In this document: positions 9,101 through 17,485 of the stretch, one piece after another
How positions within the stretch are numbered: the first letter of the stretch is position 1
Layout: each line of letters starts with the position of its first letter
DNA from: Streptomyces sp. R28
GTDB lineage: Bacteria > Actinomycetota > Actinomycetes > Streptomycetales > Streptomycetaceae
DNA: 64,000 bases
Reading direction: 5' to 3'
Assembly (NCBI RefSeq): GCF_041052385.1
Contig: NZ_CP163439.1
Span: 5,197,001 to 5,261,000, forward strand
The notes under the pieces: model-generated
What the model saw: the letters and a program-made list of their open reading frames with translations, nothing else
The model's database searches: none
What the model was told of the DNA's origin: nothing
Made by a program: the position numbers and the translations under genes

Positions 9101-10585
9101 TTGCGCAGAGCAGTCACGGCGGCCGCCGTACTCACCGCCTCCGTCGCCGTCAGCCTCACTCCGGTGACGTCCTCCGCCGCGGCGCCGTACAAGGGCGCCA
9201 ACACGGCCGCCGTCCAGGACGACTTCAACGGGGACGGCTATCGCGACCTGGCCGTGGGAGCGCCGTACGCCACCAACGGGAGTGTCAAGGCGGCCGGTTC
9301 GGTCGTCGTGCTCTACGGCTCGGCGTCGTCGGTGAGCGCGATGCGGCGGACGGTCGTCACGCAGGCGACGACCGGGATTCCCGGGGACCCCGAGGAGCTC
9401 GACCGCTTCGGTACGGCGGTGACCAGCGCCGACCTGGACCGGGACGGGTACGCGGACCTGATCGTCGGCACCCCGGGCGAAGACGTCGGCACCAAGCAGC
9501 TCCGTGGCTCCGTGACCGTGGCGTGGGGCGGGCCGGACGGGCTGAAGGGCGGCGCGAACATCGCCCCGCCCGCCGGTTACGGAGACGGCATGACGCTCTG
9601 CGGCTTCGGGATGTCCCTCGCCACCGGTGACATGAACGGCGACGGGGCCCCCGAGCTCAGCATCGGCTCCCGCTGCGAAGGCGCCTCCTACACCGGCCCG
9701 TTCACGCGCACCGGGCGGGCCGCCTCCGCCTACCGGGAGTGGCGCACGGGCGAGACCCGAGGCGTCGTGATGGGCGACGTCGACGGCGACGGCAAGGCCG
9801 AGCGGTTCTGGCTGGCCGGGCCGACGAGCGGCGACCTCCGCGGGCCGGTGCACCTCGACAACGGCGCCCCGAACGAGGACAGCCTTGCCAACTGGCCCAC
9901 CAAACTCCCCTACGCCGACGGCCACACCGGCGTGATCGGCGACGTCAACGGCGACGGATACGGCGACCTCGTCACCGGCATCGCAGCGGACGACTCCCTC
10001 GCGGGCGAGACCGGCGCCGCCCACCGCGGCGGCGAGATCCAGGTCCTCTTCGGCAGCGCGCAGGGCATCACCGCCGACCAGAAGCCGAAGGTGTACCAGC
10101 AGGACACAGCGGGCGTGCCCGGCACGGCCGAGAACGGCGACCGGTTCGGCCAGTCCCTCAGCATCGGTGACGTCAACGGCGACAAGTACGCCGACGTCCT
10201 CGTCGGCTCCCCCGGCGAAGGCATCGGGACGCAGGATTCGGCCGGTGCGGTCGTCCTGCTGCGTGGCTCCGCCTCCGGCCTGACCACCGCCCGTGCGGCC
10301 GGATACAGCCAGAACACCGCGGACGTGTCCGGCACCGCCGAGACCGAGGACGAGTTCGGTACCGCCGTCCACATCGCCGACCTCAACAAGGACGGCAGGC
10401 CGGAGACGGTCGTCGGCATTCCCGGCGAGAACAGCGACGGCTGCGTGTGGATCGCCCGCGGCTCGACCTCCGGCCCCGTGCTGAGCGGCTCGGTCAGCAT
10501 CTGCGGCAAGAGCACCGGCATCACGGTCCGCGGCTTCAAGGGCCACTTCGGTGCCGCCCTCACCGGCCCCCACGTGGAGATGTGA
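9101..10585 (+). CDS. secreted FG-GAP repeat (integrin-like beta-propeller) protein
   Basis: A 494-residue exported protein starting at a TTG (GGGAG five bases before it). The N-terminus is a Sec signal ending near TSSAAAP. Seven FG-GAP type calcium-binding repeats follow, for example DFNGDGYRDLAVG, DLDRDGYADLIVG, DVNGDGYGDLV and DVNGDKYADVLVG, giving a predicted seven-bladed propeller. These proteins are abundant in Streptomyces, but their ligands are mostly unknown. There is no catalytic domain. It is followed closely by the HhH-GPD gene. Confidence 0.88.
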   Translation: MRRAVTAAAVLTASVAVSLTPVTSSAAAPYKGANTAAVQDDFNGDGYRDLAVGAPYATNGSVKAAGSVVVLYGSASSVSAMRRTVVTQATTGIPGDPEELDRFGTAVTSADLDRDGYADLIVGTPGEDVGTKQLRGSVTVAWGGPDGLKGGANIAPPAGYGDGMTLCGFGMSLATGDMNGDGAPELSIGSRCEGASYTGPFTRTGRAASAYREWRTGETRGVVMGDVDGDGKAERFWLAGPTSGDLRGPVHLDNGAPNEDSLANWPTKLPYADGHTGVIGDVNGDGYGDLVTGIAADDSLAGETGAAHRGGEIQVLFGSAQGITADQKPKVYQQDTAGVPGTAENGDRFGQSLSIGDVNGDKYADVLVGSPGEGIGTQDSAGAVVLLRGSASGLTTARAAGYSQNTADVSGTAETEDEFGTAVHIADLNKDGRPETVVGIPGENSDGCVWIARGSTSGPVLSGSVSICGKSTGITVRGFKGHFGAALTGPHVEM

Positions 10586-10610
10586 CACAGGCCACGGCAT
10601 GATCGGGGTC

Positions 10611-11204
10611 ATGGACGTCACCCTTCACCTCGCCCAGGACCCCGAGGCCGACGCACTCCTCGGCCGCAGCCCGCTCGCCGCGCTGGTCGGCATGCTGCTG
10701 GACCAACAGGTTCCGATGGAGTGGGCGTTCAAGGGGCCCCGCACGATCGCGGACCGCCTCGGCACGGACGACCTGGACGCACACGACATCGCCGCCCAGG
10801 ACCCGGAGGCCTTCGCGTCCCTCCTCTCCGAGAAGCCGGCGGTGCACCGCTACCCGGGCTCGATGGCCAAGCGGATCCAGCAGCTGTGCCAGTACCTCGT
10901 CGAGCACTACGACGGCGACGCCGAGCTCGTCTGGAAGGGCGTCGAGGACGGCCGGGAACTCCTGCGCCGCCTGGAGGGCCTGCCCGGCTTCGGCAAGCAG
11001 AAGGCACAGATCTTCCTCGCCCTCCTGGGCAAGCAACTGAACGTGCGCCCCAAGGGCTGGCAGGAGGCCGCGGGCGCCTACGGCGAGCCGAAGTCCTTCC
11101 GCTCCGTCGCCGACATCACCGGCCCCGAGTCACTGACCAAGGTGCGAGCACACAAGCAGGAGATGAAGGCGGCGGCGAAGGCAGCGAAGGCGGCCGGAAA
11201 GTAG
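10611..11204 (+). CDS. HhH-GPD base excision DNA repair family protein
   Basis: A 197-residue member of the HhH-GPD glycosylase superfamily. The helix-hairpin-helix reads LEGLPGFGKQKAQIF near residues 120-135, and the N-terminal SPLAALVGMLLDQQ is typical of the actinobacterial subgroup. The hairpin is followed by ALLGKQLNVRPKGW. It may excise damaged bases, but the substrate is not established for this group. ATG 10611 (DVTLHLAQDP) fits the family start; ATG 10599 is an alternative. The tail is Lys/Ala-rich. Confidence 0.85.
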   Translation: MDVTLHLAQDPEADALLGRSPLAALVGMLLDQQVPMEWAFKGPRTIADRLGTDDLDAHDIAAQDPEAFASLLSEKPAVHRYPGSMAKRIQQLCQYLVEHYDGDAELVWKGVEDGRELLRRLEGLPGFGKQKAQIFLALLGKQLNVRPKGWQEAAGAYGEPKSFRSVADITGPESLTKVRAHKQEMKAAAKAAKAAGK

Positions 11205-11707
11205 CCAGAGGCCAGCCGCCCGCCACGGGAACAACACCCCGACGACAACCGTCCGGCCCGCGGCGCTGCGGGCGGCAACCGTCCGACCTGCGGCGCGGCG
11301 CGACGGCAACCGTCCGACCTGCGCGGCGCGGCAGCATCCGTCCGGCCCGGGAGCGGCAGCCCGGCAACCGCCACCCCGCCCAGGAGCAGCCCAGAACTGC
11401 CCATCCGACCCGGGGTTCAGCCCGGCGGCAGCCGCCCCACCCAGGAGCAACCCGACGGCAGCCATACGACCCGTAAATGCGGCCGCTCACAATCCGGCCG
11501 CCCGGCAGTCTTCGGGCTCGGAAGCGACGCGGCGACAGCCGTCCAGCCCGACAGCAGCCACCCCACCCAGGAGCAACCTGGCGGCACCGTCCCACCCTGG
11601 AACAGCCCGGCGCCAGCCATCCCGCCCGCAAACAGCCCCGCGGCAGCCGTCAGTCGACTGGCCCGCTCCAGATGGCGCAGCGCACCGGCTCGTTCCCAGC
11701 ATGGAGC
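11205..11707. repeat. GC-rich degenerate repeat region without a supported gene
   Basis: About 500 bases of imperfect direct repeats: several variants of gcaaccgtccgacctgcgg at about 11260-11340, then variants of ccccacccaggagcaacc up to about 11640. Long frames exist on both strands only because stop codons are rare. None has a ribosome site or a domain. Confidence 0.6.
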
Positions 11708-12388
11708 ATGAGCGAGGCACCGTCCGGCTCCCCCTACGGCCGCGACTACAACGACCGCCGGGTCCACTCCGGTCACCCACCCGGGCCACCCGGGCCAGTG
11801 GCGTCCCATGAGCCCGAGCCGCCCTTCGAGGGGCCTCTGCACGCCCTCTCCCGCGCCGCCTGGCAGGTCGTGCTGCTCACCGGCGTCGCCTCGCTGGCGC
11901 TGGGCATCCTGGTCCTGGTCTGGCCGGGCGCCCCGCTCTTCGTCTCCGGTGTCCTCTTCGGCCTCTACCTCCTGATCAGCGGCGTGTTCCAGCTGGTCTC
12001 CGCCTTCGGCACGCACCGGACGACCTCGCTACGGGTGCTGGCCTTCATCAGCGGCTCCCTGTCGGTCGTCCTCGGCCTGTTCTGCTTCCGCCGCCCGATG
12101 CAGTCGGTCCTGCTGCTCGCCCTGTGGATCGGCATCGGCTGGCTCATCCGCGGCATCACCCAGACCCTGGCCGCCGCCTCCGACAAGTCCATGCCCGCCC
12201 GCGGCTGGCACATCTTCCTCGGGGTCGTCACCTTCGTCGGCGGCATCGTGCTGATCGACTCCCCGATCGAGTCGGTCACCGTGCTCATGCTGCTCGCCGG
12301 ATGGTGGCTCGTGGCGGTCGGCATCGTCGAGGTCCTCACCGGCATCCGGATGCGGAAGCGGGCCCGCCAGGTCCCGCACGAGCTGTGA
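11708..12388 (+). CDS. HdeD family membrane protein
   Basis: A 226-residue membrane protein of the DUF308/HdeD family. After a Gly/Pro-rich cytoplasmic start (about 55 residues) there are six membrane helices in three pairs, including VVLLTGVASLALGILVL, FGLYLLISGVFQLVSAF and WIGIGWLIRGITQ. ATG 11708 gives the best fit; the frame is open upstream through the repeat region, but that part is not protein-like. In E. coli HdeD relates to acid stress. In Streptomyces the role is unknown. Confidence 0.85.
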   Translation: MSEAPSGSPYGRDYNDRRVHSGHPPGPPGPVASHEPEPPFEGPLHALSRAAWQVVLLTGVASLALGILVLVWPGAPLFVSGVLFGLYLLISGVFQLVSAFGTHRTTSLRVLAFISGSLSVVLGLFCFRRPMQSVLLLALWIGIGWLIRGITQTLAAASDKSMPARGWHIFLGVVTFVGGIVLIDSPIESVTVLMLLAGWWLVAVGIVEVLTGIRMRKRARQVPHEL

Positions 12389-12473
12389 TACCCGCCGCGA
12401 ACCGGTACGCCGTGCGGGCGGATCTCACGTCCGACGCGATGAACGCCGTACGGCCACCGGGGAGATGACCTCC

Positions 12474-12836
12474 GTGAGCACCGCACGAGGCCCCCTGCAC
12501 AGCCGCGCCTGGCTGCGGGGCCTCGTGCTGCTGCTCGTCCTGCTGGTGCCGGGCGCGCACACCCAGGCACACGCCGTGCCCATGGCATCCGTGGCCAACG
12601 GCGCCAACGGTCCCTCCGGTACCTCCGGTACCTCCGGCGAACTCGCCGAGCACGACGTCCTCGACCCGGTCCTGCGGCCACCGGCCCGCCCCGACCGGCG
12701 CACCACCGTACGGCTGCGTCCCGCACCCCTGCCGAAATCGGCACCGTCGGGCGTCCGGGCATGCCCGCCCCGACCCGCGCCACCACGGCCGCCGTACGTC
12801 CCGCACATCCTGCGCACTGTGGTCCTGCGCTGCTGA
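12474..12836 (+). CDS. small exported or membrane-anchored protein of unknown function
   Basis: A 120-residue protein from GTG 12474, which has GGGGAG at a normal distance. ATG 12465 is possible but too close to that site. The start carries an apolar segment LRGLVLLLVLLVPGAHTQAHA that looks like a signal peptide ending in AHA. The rest is Pro/Arg-rich with a short Gly/Ser/Thr repeat (SGTSGTSG) and ends LRTVVLRC. I do not recognise a family. It may form a short operon with the tiny gene at 12883. Confidence 0.55.
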   Translation: MSTARGPLHSRAWLRGLVLLLVLLVPGAHTQAHAVPMASVANGANGPSGTSGTSGELAEHDVLDPVLRPPARPDRRTTVRLRPAPLPKSAPSGVRACPPRPAPPRPPYVPHILRTVVLRC

Positions 12837-12882
12837 CAGACCCCGCGACGAGGTCAGCCAGTACGACACAAGGAGCACAGCC

Positions 12883-13008
12883 ATGCCCACCGACCACTAC
12901 GCGGTCCTGCGCGCCCTGCTGCGCGCGGATGCCGTACGCAACGCACCGAAGCCGCAGGTCCAGAAGGAGAAGCCGCAGCAGCCCCCGAAGGGACGGGAGC
13001 GCGGCTGA
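12883..13008 (+). CDS. 41-residue basic protein, hypothetical
   Basis: ATG 12883 is preceded by AAGGAG eight bases upstream and the frame ends with TGA at 13006. The product begins MPTDHYAVLRALLRADAV, apparently an amphipathic helix, and continues as a Lys/Gln/Pro-rich tail (QKEKPQQPPKGRERG). Good start signals and a coherent composition argue for a real small gene. The family is unknown. Confidence 0.55.
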   Translation: MPTDHYAVLRALLRADAVRNAPKPQVQKEKPQQPPKGRERG

Positions 13009-13569
13009 CGCCGCCGTGGCGGAGGCCAACCGGGTGATCTCCCGCCCGATCCCCGCACGACTCCCTGTCCACAGCCTGTGCATACCGCCGGTACGGCACC
13101 GCCGGCGTCATCGCATGCTCCGGCACACCAGCACCGTCACCACGGTCTCGCCGGTACACCGACCCCGTTCGGGCGAATCAGACGCACTGTCTGTCCGTGC
13201 AGCCGCAGTCACGGCCCCGGCCCCCGCCTCGGGCGCGCTGTCCCGCTCGCTCACGTCAGGCGGACTCCCGCTTCTGCCCCGACGGGTCTCCGCCCCCGAC
13301 TCGGGCCCCGGTTCCGCGCACGCCCGGCTCGACCCCTCCGCAGGCCCGGATCCACGCCCCCCGAATCCGCTCCGCCCTCCAGTCCGACACGCGTTCGGTT
13401 CCGCCTCGGTGTCGCGACCCGCGGCCACCGTTCGGGTCCGTTCCGGCTTCCGATCGGACCGTCGTTTCCTCGCCCCTTCCCGGTCTGTCCAGCTTTGTCG
13501 CGTCTTTTCCAGCGGCGCACTCCGTCGCCATGGCTGCGCCCGGAAGGTCTTGACCGGTAGGCTTTCCGT
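13009..13569. other. 560-base stretch with no supported gene
   Basis: Pyrimidine-rich on the plus strand and open in several frames, but no frame has a convincing ribosome site, codon pattern or domain. The end of it must hold the promoter and leader of the gene at 13570. Confidence 0.5.
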
Positions 13570-13866
13570 GTGATCTTCAAGCGCATCGGAAACGGCCGGC
13601 CGTACCCCGACCACGGCCGGGAAAGCACCCGGCAGTGGGCGGACGTCGCGCCGCGCCCGGTCCGCCTCGATCAGCTCGTGACGACCAAGGGCCAGCTCGA
13701 TCTGGAAACCCTGCTCGCCGAGGACTCGACGTTCTACGGCGACCTCTTCGCGCACGTCGTGAAGTGGCAGGGCGACCTGTATCTGGAGGACGGCCTTCAC
13801 CGCGCGGTGCGCGCGGCGCTGCAACAGCGCCAGGTGCTGCACGCGCGAGTCCTGGAACTGGACTGA
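13570..13866 (+). CDS. VapB-family antitoxin-like small protein (orphan)
   Basis: A 98-residue protein from GTG 13570, with GGTAGG seven bases upstream. It reads MIFKRIGNGRPYPDHG at the start and contains LEDGLHRAVRAALQQR near residue 73. From memory, this conserved Streptomyces protein is catalogued as a VapB-type antitoxin, but no toxin gene lies next to it. Its neighbour 110 bases downstream is the LytR_C protein, then upp. The name should be read as family resemblance only. Confidence 0.65.
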   Translation: MIFKRIGNGRPYPDHGRESTRQWADVAPRPVRLDQLVTTKGQLDLETLLAEDSTFYGDLFAHVVKWQGDLYLEDGLHRAVRAALQQRQVLHARVLELD

Positions 13867-13977
13867 CCGCGGGCCGACAACCCCCGCGCCGCCCCAGTTG
13901 CCCCTTTCGGGTTGGACTGAGCGGCGTCGAATGATCATCTAGTAGGCATTGCCGCCCGAGAGCACTACGCTGCGCCC

Positions 13978-14625
13978 ATGAGCATGCTGACCCCCTCCGG
14001 CATGGGCGGCCAATACCGGATCAAGGGGGACAAGTACCCGCGAATGCGCCGCCGTCGGCGGCGCGGCAGGCTGGTCGGCATCGCCGTCGCCTCCGCCGCC
14101 GTACTCGGCATGATCGGCTGGGGCACACTGCAGCTCATCGACCTGTTCACCGGCGGCGGCGGAAAGGCTTCGGCAGCCGGCACGAAGGCCGACTGCGAGA
14201 CCGGGGCGACCCCCTCGGCCACGCCCGCGGCCACGGGGACACTGCCCAAGCCGGGCAAGATCACCGTCAACGTCTTCAACGCCACGACCCGCAGCGGCCT
14301 CGCCAAGCAGACCGCGGACGAGCTGAAGAAGCGCGGCTTCAAGATCGGTGACGTGGGCAACGCGACGAAGCAGTTCGACAAGAAGATCAAGGGCACCGGG
14401 CTCCTGCTCGGCCCGGACGCGGCCCTGCACACCTCGCTGCCCGTCCTCGCCACCCAGCTCAGCACCGCCGAATACCGCACCGAAGCCGCCCGCAAGGGCC
14501 CGGCCGTCGACCTGATCATCGGCGACAAGTTCAAAGAGCTGACGAAGAAGGCGGACGCCGACAAGGCGCTGGCCGCACTGACCAACCCCAAGCCCACGCC
14601 CGCCGCTTCGAAGAAGAGCTGCTGA
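13978..14625 (+). CDS. LytR C-terminal domain membrane protein
   Basis: A 215-residue protein with a cytoplasmic basic start (RRRRRRGR near residue 25), one membrane helix (about residues 30-55, LVGIAVASAAVLGMIGW) and an external LytR_C domain from about residue 95 (KITVNVFNATTRSGLA). The domain occurs at the end of LytR-CpsA-Psr cell-wall ligases but here stands alone, suggesting a cell-envelope role. It is convergent with upp. Confidence 0.85.
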   Translation: MSMLTPSGMGGQYRIKGDKYPRMRRRRRRGRLVGIAVASAAVLGMIGWGTLQLIDLFTGGGGKASAAGTKADCETGATPSATPAATGTLPKPGKITVNVFNATTRSGLAKQTADELKKRGFKIGDVGNATKQFDKKIKGTGLLLGPDAALHTSLPVLATQLSTAEYRTEAARKGPAVDLIIGDKFKELTKKADADKALAALTNPKPTPAASKKSC

Positions 14626-14681
14626 GACGGCCCTCAAGGGGCGCATGCCGCCCGCCGGCGAGGGGCGTTTCTCCTCCGCCG

Positions 14682-15317
14682 CTACTCGGCCGAGCCGTAA
14701 AGCCGGTCCCCCGCGTCTCCCAGCCCCGGCACGATGTACCCGTGCTCGTTGAGGTGGTCGTCCACGGCGGCCGTCACGACCGTCACCGGCGTGCCCGCCA
14801 GCTCGCGCTCCATGAGCTCGACGCCCTCGGGGGCCGCGAGCAGCACCACGGCCGTGACGTCGTCGGCGCCCCGCTTGATGAGCTCCCGAATCGCCGCGAC
14901 CAGCGTGCCACCCGTGGCCAGCATCGGGTCCAGAACGTACACCTGACGGCCCGACAGGTCCTCCGGCATGCGTGAGGCGTACGTGGAGGCCTCAAGGGTC
15001 TCCTCGTTGCGGATCATGCCCAGGAAGCCCACCTCGGCGGTCGGCAGCAGCCGGACCATGCCGTCCAGCATGCCGAGGCCGGCCCGCAGGATCGGCACCA
15101 CCAGGGGGCGCGGGTGGGAGAGCTTGACGCCGGTGGTGCCGGTGACCGGGGTCGTGATGTCGACCGCTTCGGTGCGCACGTCCCGCGTGGCCTCGTAAGC
15201 GAGCAGGGTGACCAGTTCGTCGGCGAGCCGACGGAAGGTCGCGGAGTCGGTGCGCTGGTCGCGCAGTGTGGTGAGTTTGTGGGCGACCAGGGGGTGGTCG
15301 ACGACGTGGAGACGCAT
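14682..15317 (-). CDS. upp: uracil phosphoribosyltransferase
   Basis: A 211-residue enzyme converting uracil and PRPP to UMP in pyrimidine salvage. Diagnostic parts are LVVPILRAGLGMLDGM near residue 70, the PRPP loop VLDPMLATGGT near 125, and the C-terminal uracil-binding HGYIVPGLGDAGDR. The start at ATG 15317 gives the family's MRLHVVDHPLVAHKL; a GTG six bases upstream is possible. It is divergent from the small gene at 15414. Confidence 0.97.
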   Translation of the reverse strand: MRLHVVDHPLVAHKLTTLRDQRTDSATFRRLADELVTLLAYEATRDVRTEAVDITTPVTGTTGVKLSHPRPLVVPILRAGLGMLDGMVRLLPTAEVGFLGMIRNEETLEASTYASRMPEDLSGRQVYVLDPMLATGGTLVAAIRELIKRGADDVTAVVLLAAPEGVELMERELAGTPVTVVTAAVDDHLNEHGYIVPGLGDAGDRLYGSAE

Positions 15318-15413
15318 GTCCACAACAGTAACGGTGCTCGCGTCCCCCTTGCGCTGGCGTCAAACCGCCCATCAGAGGGAAGGTGGGAGGGACGTACCGG
15401 GGGTGGTGAGCCG

Positions 15414-15608
15414 ATGCCTGATCCTGAGTTCCCGGCGGATCCCACGCGGGACACACCGCAGGAGACCGACGCCGCGCGCCGTCGGCGCCGGGCCCAGTTC
15501 CTGCGGGACCTCGCCGAGGCCCGCGAACTGCGCGACCGCGTCCAGCCGCGCCGCGCCAAGGTCGCCCGCCTGCGCCACGCGATGCGTATGCGGACGTTCC
15601 GCTGGTAG
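15414..15608 (+). CDS. small Arg-rich hypothetical protein
   Basis: A 64-residue protein from ATG 15414 with GGTGAG just upstream. It starts with an acidic part (MPDPEFPADPTRDTPQ) and continues as a predicted helix rich in Arg and Ala (RRRAQFLRDLAEARELRDR). It stands divergent from upp, and its length and position look conserved as I recall. The function is unknown. Confidence 0.65.
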   Translation: MPDPEFPADPTRDTPQETDAARRRRRAQFLRDLAEARELRDRVQPRRAKVARLRHAMRMRTFRW

Positions 15609-15923
15609 AGGGAGCCGCCCGGGGAAGATCCGCGGTCCTCAGGTGCGTTGCACCGGTGGACGTGCGTGGACAGCTGGAAAAGCCGCGTACGATCCGCACG
15701 TGGCAGCAACGACTGTGCTGGTCGGTCCTTTACGGAGGTGCTCGCACCTCTCCCAGGGCAACCCGATCAAAACTGCCGGACACAGGGAGCCGAAGACGTC
15801 CCCTGAACGCCTTGTTTCTGCCACGATTCCGAGTGGGTGGGCTCGGAGCACAGCTCTCCCCGCCCCCAACCTCCGCCGGGGGGACCCCCAACCGGCACGC
15901 CTATGACCAGTGGGAGAGTCACG

Positions 15924-16451
15924 GTGTACTTCGCCGCACTGCTCGCGCGCACCGAAGACGGGTGGGAAGCGAGCGACACAGAGCTCGACGATGTGGAAAC
16001 CCTGTCGGACCTAGCCGACCTGGCCCGTGAAGCCTCTCCCGAGGACGACACGGTGCTGGTGCTCATCGAGCAGGAGGACGCCTGGTTCGGCGTCGTCCGG
16101 ATCGACGGCGAGGACGATCCTCGGATCTACGTCTCGGACGCCGCCGCCGCTGCCCGCAGCAGTTACGGGGAGATCCTGCTCACCGACGAACTGCTCGGCA
16201 GGGATCCCGGCGACGACGGCCCCGACCTGGATGCCCTCGATCTCGACGGCACCGAGGAGCCGGACGGCGACTCCGACGACGAGGACGGCGGCTCCGCCGA
16301 CGCGGTCCCGCACAGCCCCGTCGGCGACAGCGAGATCCTCGACGACCTCGGCGTCAGCGAGAAGGAGCTGAAGGCCCTGGACGCCGATGACGCGCTGGGC
16401 ACGATCGCCGAGGCCCTGGGCGCCTCGGAGGTGCTGGAGACCGTCCGCTGA
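15924..16451 (+). CDS. tRNA adenosine deaminase-associated protein
   Basis: A 175-residue acidic protein of the family found directly upstream of tadA in actinobacteria (TIGR03941-like). It begins VYFAALLARTEDGW, has LIEQEDAWFGVVRIDG near residue 55, a long Asp/Glu/Gly linker, and ends LGTIAEALGASEVLETVR. GTG 15924 is chosen over an upstream ATG at 15903 because GGGAGAG precedes it and the family starts here. It presumably assists or accompanies TadA. The mechanism is unknown. Confidence 0.88.
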   Translation: MYFAALLARTEDGWEASDTELDDVETLSDLADLAREASPEDDTVLVLIEQEDAWFGVVRIDGEDDPRIYVSDAAAAARSSYGEILLTDELLGRDPGDDGPDLDALDLDGTEEPDGDSDDEDGGSADAVPHSPVGDSEILDDLGVSEKELKALDADDALGTIAEALGASEVLETVR

Positions 16452-16480
16452 CCTCGTTCGACCGGGGGTCGGCGCCCGAG

Positions 16481-16948
16481 GTGCCCGACCCCGTACGCGA
16501 CCGCTGGCGGGCCGCGATGCGGCTCGCCCTGGACGAGGCCGAACTGGCCGTCCGGGGCGGGGACGTCCCCGTCGGCGCCGTCGTGCTGTCCGCCGACGGC
16601 ACGACGGTCCTCGGGGTCGGCCACAACGAACGCGAGGCGACCGGCGATCCGACCGCCCACGCCGAGGTCCTGGCGATCCGGCGTGCTGCGGCGAAGGCCG
16701 GCGAGTGGCGACTGTCCGGCTGCACCCTCGTCGTCACGCTGGAGCCCTGCACCATGTGCGCCGGCGCGATCGTGCAGTCCCGGGTGGACCGGGTCGTCTA
16801 CGGCGCCCGGGACGAGAAGGCCGGCGCCGCGGGCTCCCTCTGGGACGTCGTACGCGACCGGCGGCTCAACCACCGCCCCGAGGTGATCGAGGGCGTGCTC
16901 GCCGAGGAGTGCGCGCGGATCCTCACCGACTTCTTCCGCGGCCGCTGA
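16481..16948 (+). CDS. tadA: tRNA-specific adenosine deaminase
   Basis: A 155-residue zinc deaminase that converts A34 to inosine in tRNA-Arg(ACG). The zinc site is complete: HAE in TAHAEVLAIRR with the proton-shuttling Glu, and PCTMC in LEPCTMCAGAI. The substrate tRNA-Arg(ACG) gene itself is in this window at 59972. It starts at GTG 16481, 29 bases after its partner gene, and ends DFFRGR. Confidence 0.95.
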   Translation: MPDPVRDRWRAAMRLALDEAELAVRGGDVPVGAVVLSADGTTVLGVGHNEREATGDPTAHAEVLAIRRAAAKAGEWRLSGCTLVVTLEPCTMCAGAIVQSRVDRVVYGARDEKAGAAGSLWDVVRDRRLNHRPEVIEGVLAEECARILTDFFRGR

Positions 16949-17028
16949 CCCGGTGCCGGCCCCCTGACCGGGGGCTTGAGGGGAAACGGATTTCAGAGCA
17001 CGGCCGACCGTGCTGTAAGGTCTCCCTC

Positions 17029-17113
17029 GGTAGCGTGTCCGAGCGGCCGAAGGAGCTCGCCTCGAAAGCGAGTGTGGCGCAAGTCACCGAGGGTTCAAAT
17101 CCCTCCGCTACCG
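17029..17113 (+). tRNA. tRNA-Ser (anticodon CGA)
   Basis: The acceptor stem GGTAGCG pairs with CGCTACC (17106-17112), G17113 is the discriminator. The anticodon arm CTCGC-CTCGAAA-GCGAG gives CGA (codon UCG). A long variable arm and the GGGTTCAAATCCC T arm fit a serine tRNA. CCA is not encoded. Its 3' end is the left repeat of the island. Confidence 0.96.
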
Positions 17114-17116
17114 CTC
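17091..17116 (+). repeat. attL-like 26-base direct repeat (tRNA-Ser 3' end)
   Basis: The 26 bases covering the T arm, the 3' acceptor strand and three bases beyond the tRNA recur exactly at 27868-27893. Duplication of a tRNA 3' end is the mark of tyrosine-recombinase integration. Confidence 0.85.
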
Positions 17117-17118
17117 TC

Positions 17119-17157
17119 ACACCCTCCTGACCTGCAGAAACGCGGACAGGAGGGTGT
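17119..17157 (+). terminator. terminator after tRNA-Ser
   Basis: ACACCCTCCTG pairs with CAGGAGGGTGT (11 bases) around a 17-base loop and is followed by T residues (17157-17160). It would end tRNA-Ser transcripts. It lies on the island side of the repeat, so it may have arrived with the island. Confidence 0.8.
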
Positions 17158-17485
17158 TTTGCGTGCGACACATGGCGCGCGACCGTGCCGCACGAGGGAG
17201 GGCAGGAGCACAGCTGGCCCGCGCACCGGGCGCATTGAACCTTCCCACGGAGGGATATGCCGCCTGCGGTCCCTCCGAGTTGATGCCCTACAAGCGGCCT
17301 CGTCACCGGCGGTCAAGCGGATCATGTTCGCGAGCTGAGCGAGTGTGGCCTGCTCGGCGCTCAGGCTGGTGACCGGGGGACGGTCTTGATACTGACCTGG
17401 CGGTTCACGCGACACGGGCGGCCGCATGCGGCGGACGACCTGACGATCGCCCGCCGCATGCGCACCTACTGACTCCGTGTCCGGT
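17158..17485. other. no supported gene between tRNA terminator and redox operon
   Basis: Several short open frames cross this stretch, including one on the minus strand that runs into the tRNA, but none has a start site or a domain. It probably contains remnants of the island's left end and the 3' region of the redox operon. Confidence 0.5.

Noticed and set aside
13009..13569. Several 90-125 codon frames on both strands
   Set aside because: No ribosome site, no domain, and composition like random GC-rich sequence. Treated as intergenic.
17119..17157. Tyrosine-recombinase att site expected to extend past the 26-base repeat
   Set aside because: The two copies differ from the first base after position 17116/27893, so the identity ends there and the hairpin is best read as a terminator.
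17095..17427. Minus-strand frame running into tRNA-Ser, considered as an integrase or excisionase remnant
   Set aside because: It contains a plausible stretch (SAEQATLAQLANMIRL) but no recombinase or excisionase motif, and it overlaps the tRNA.
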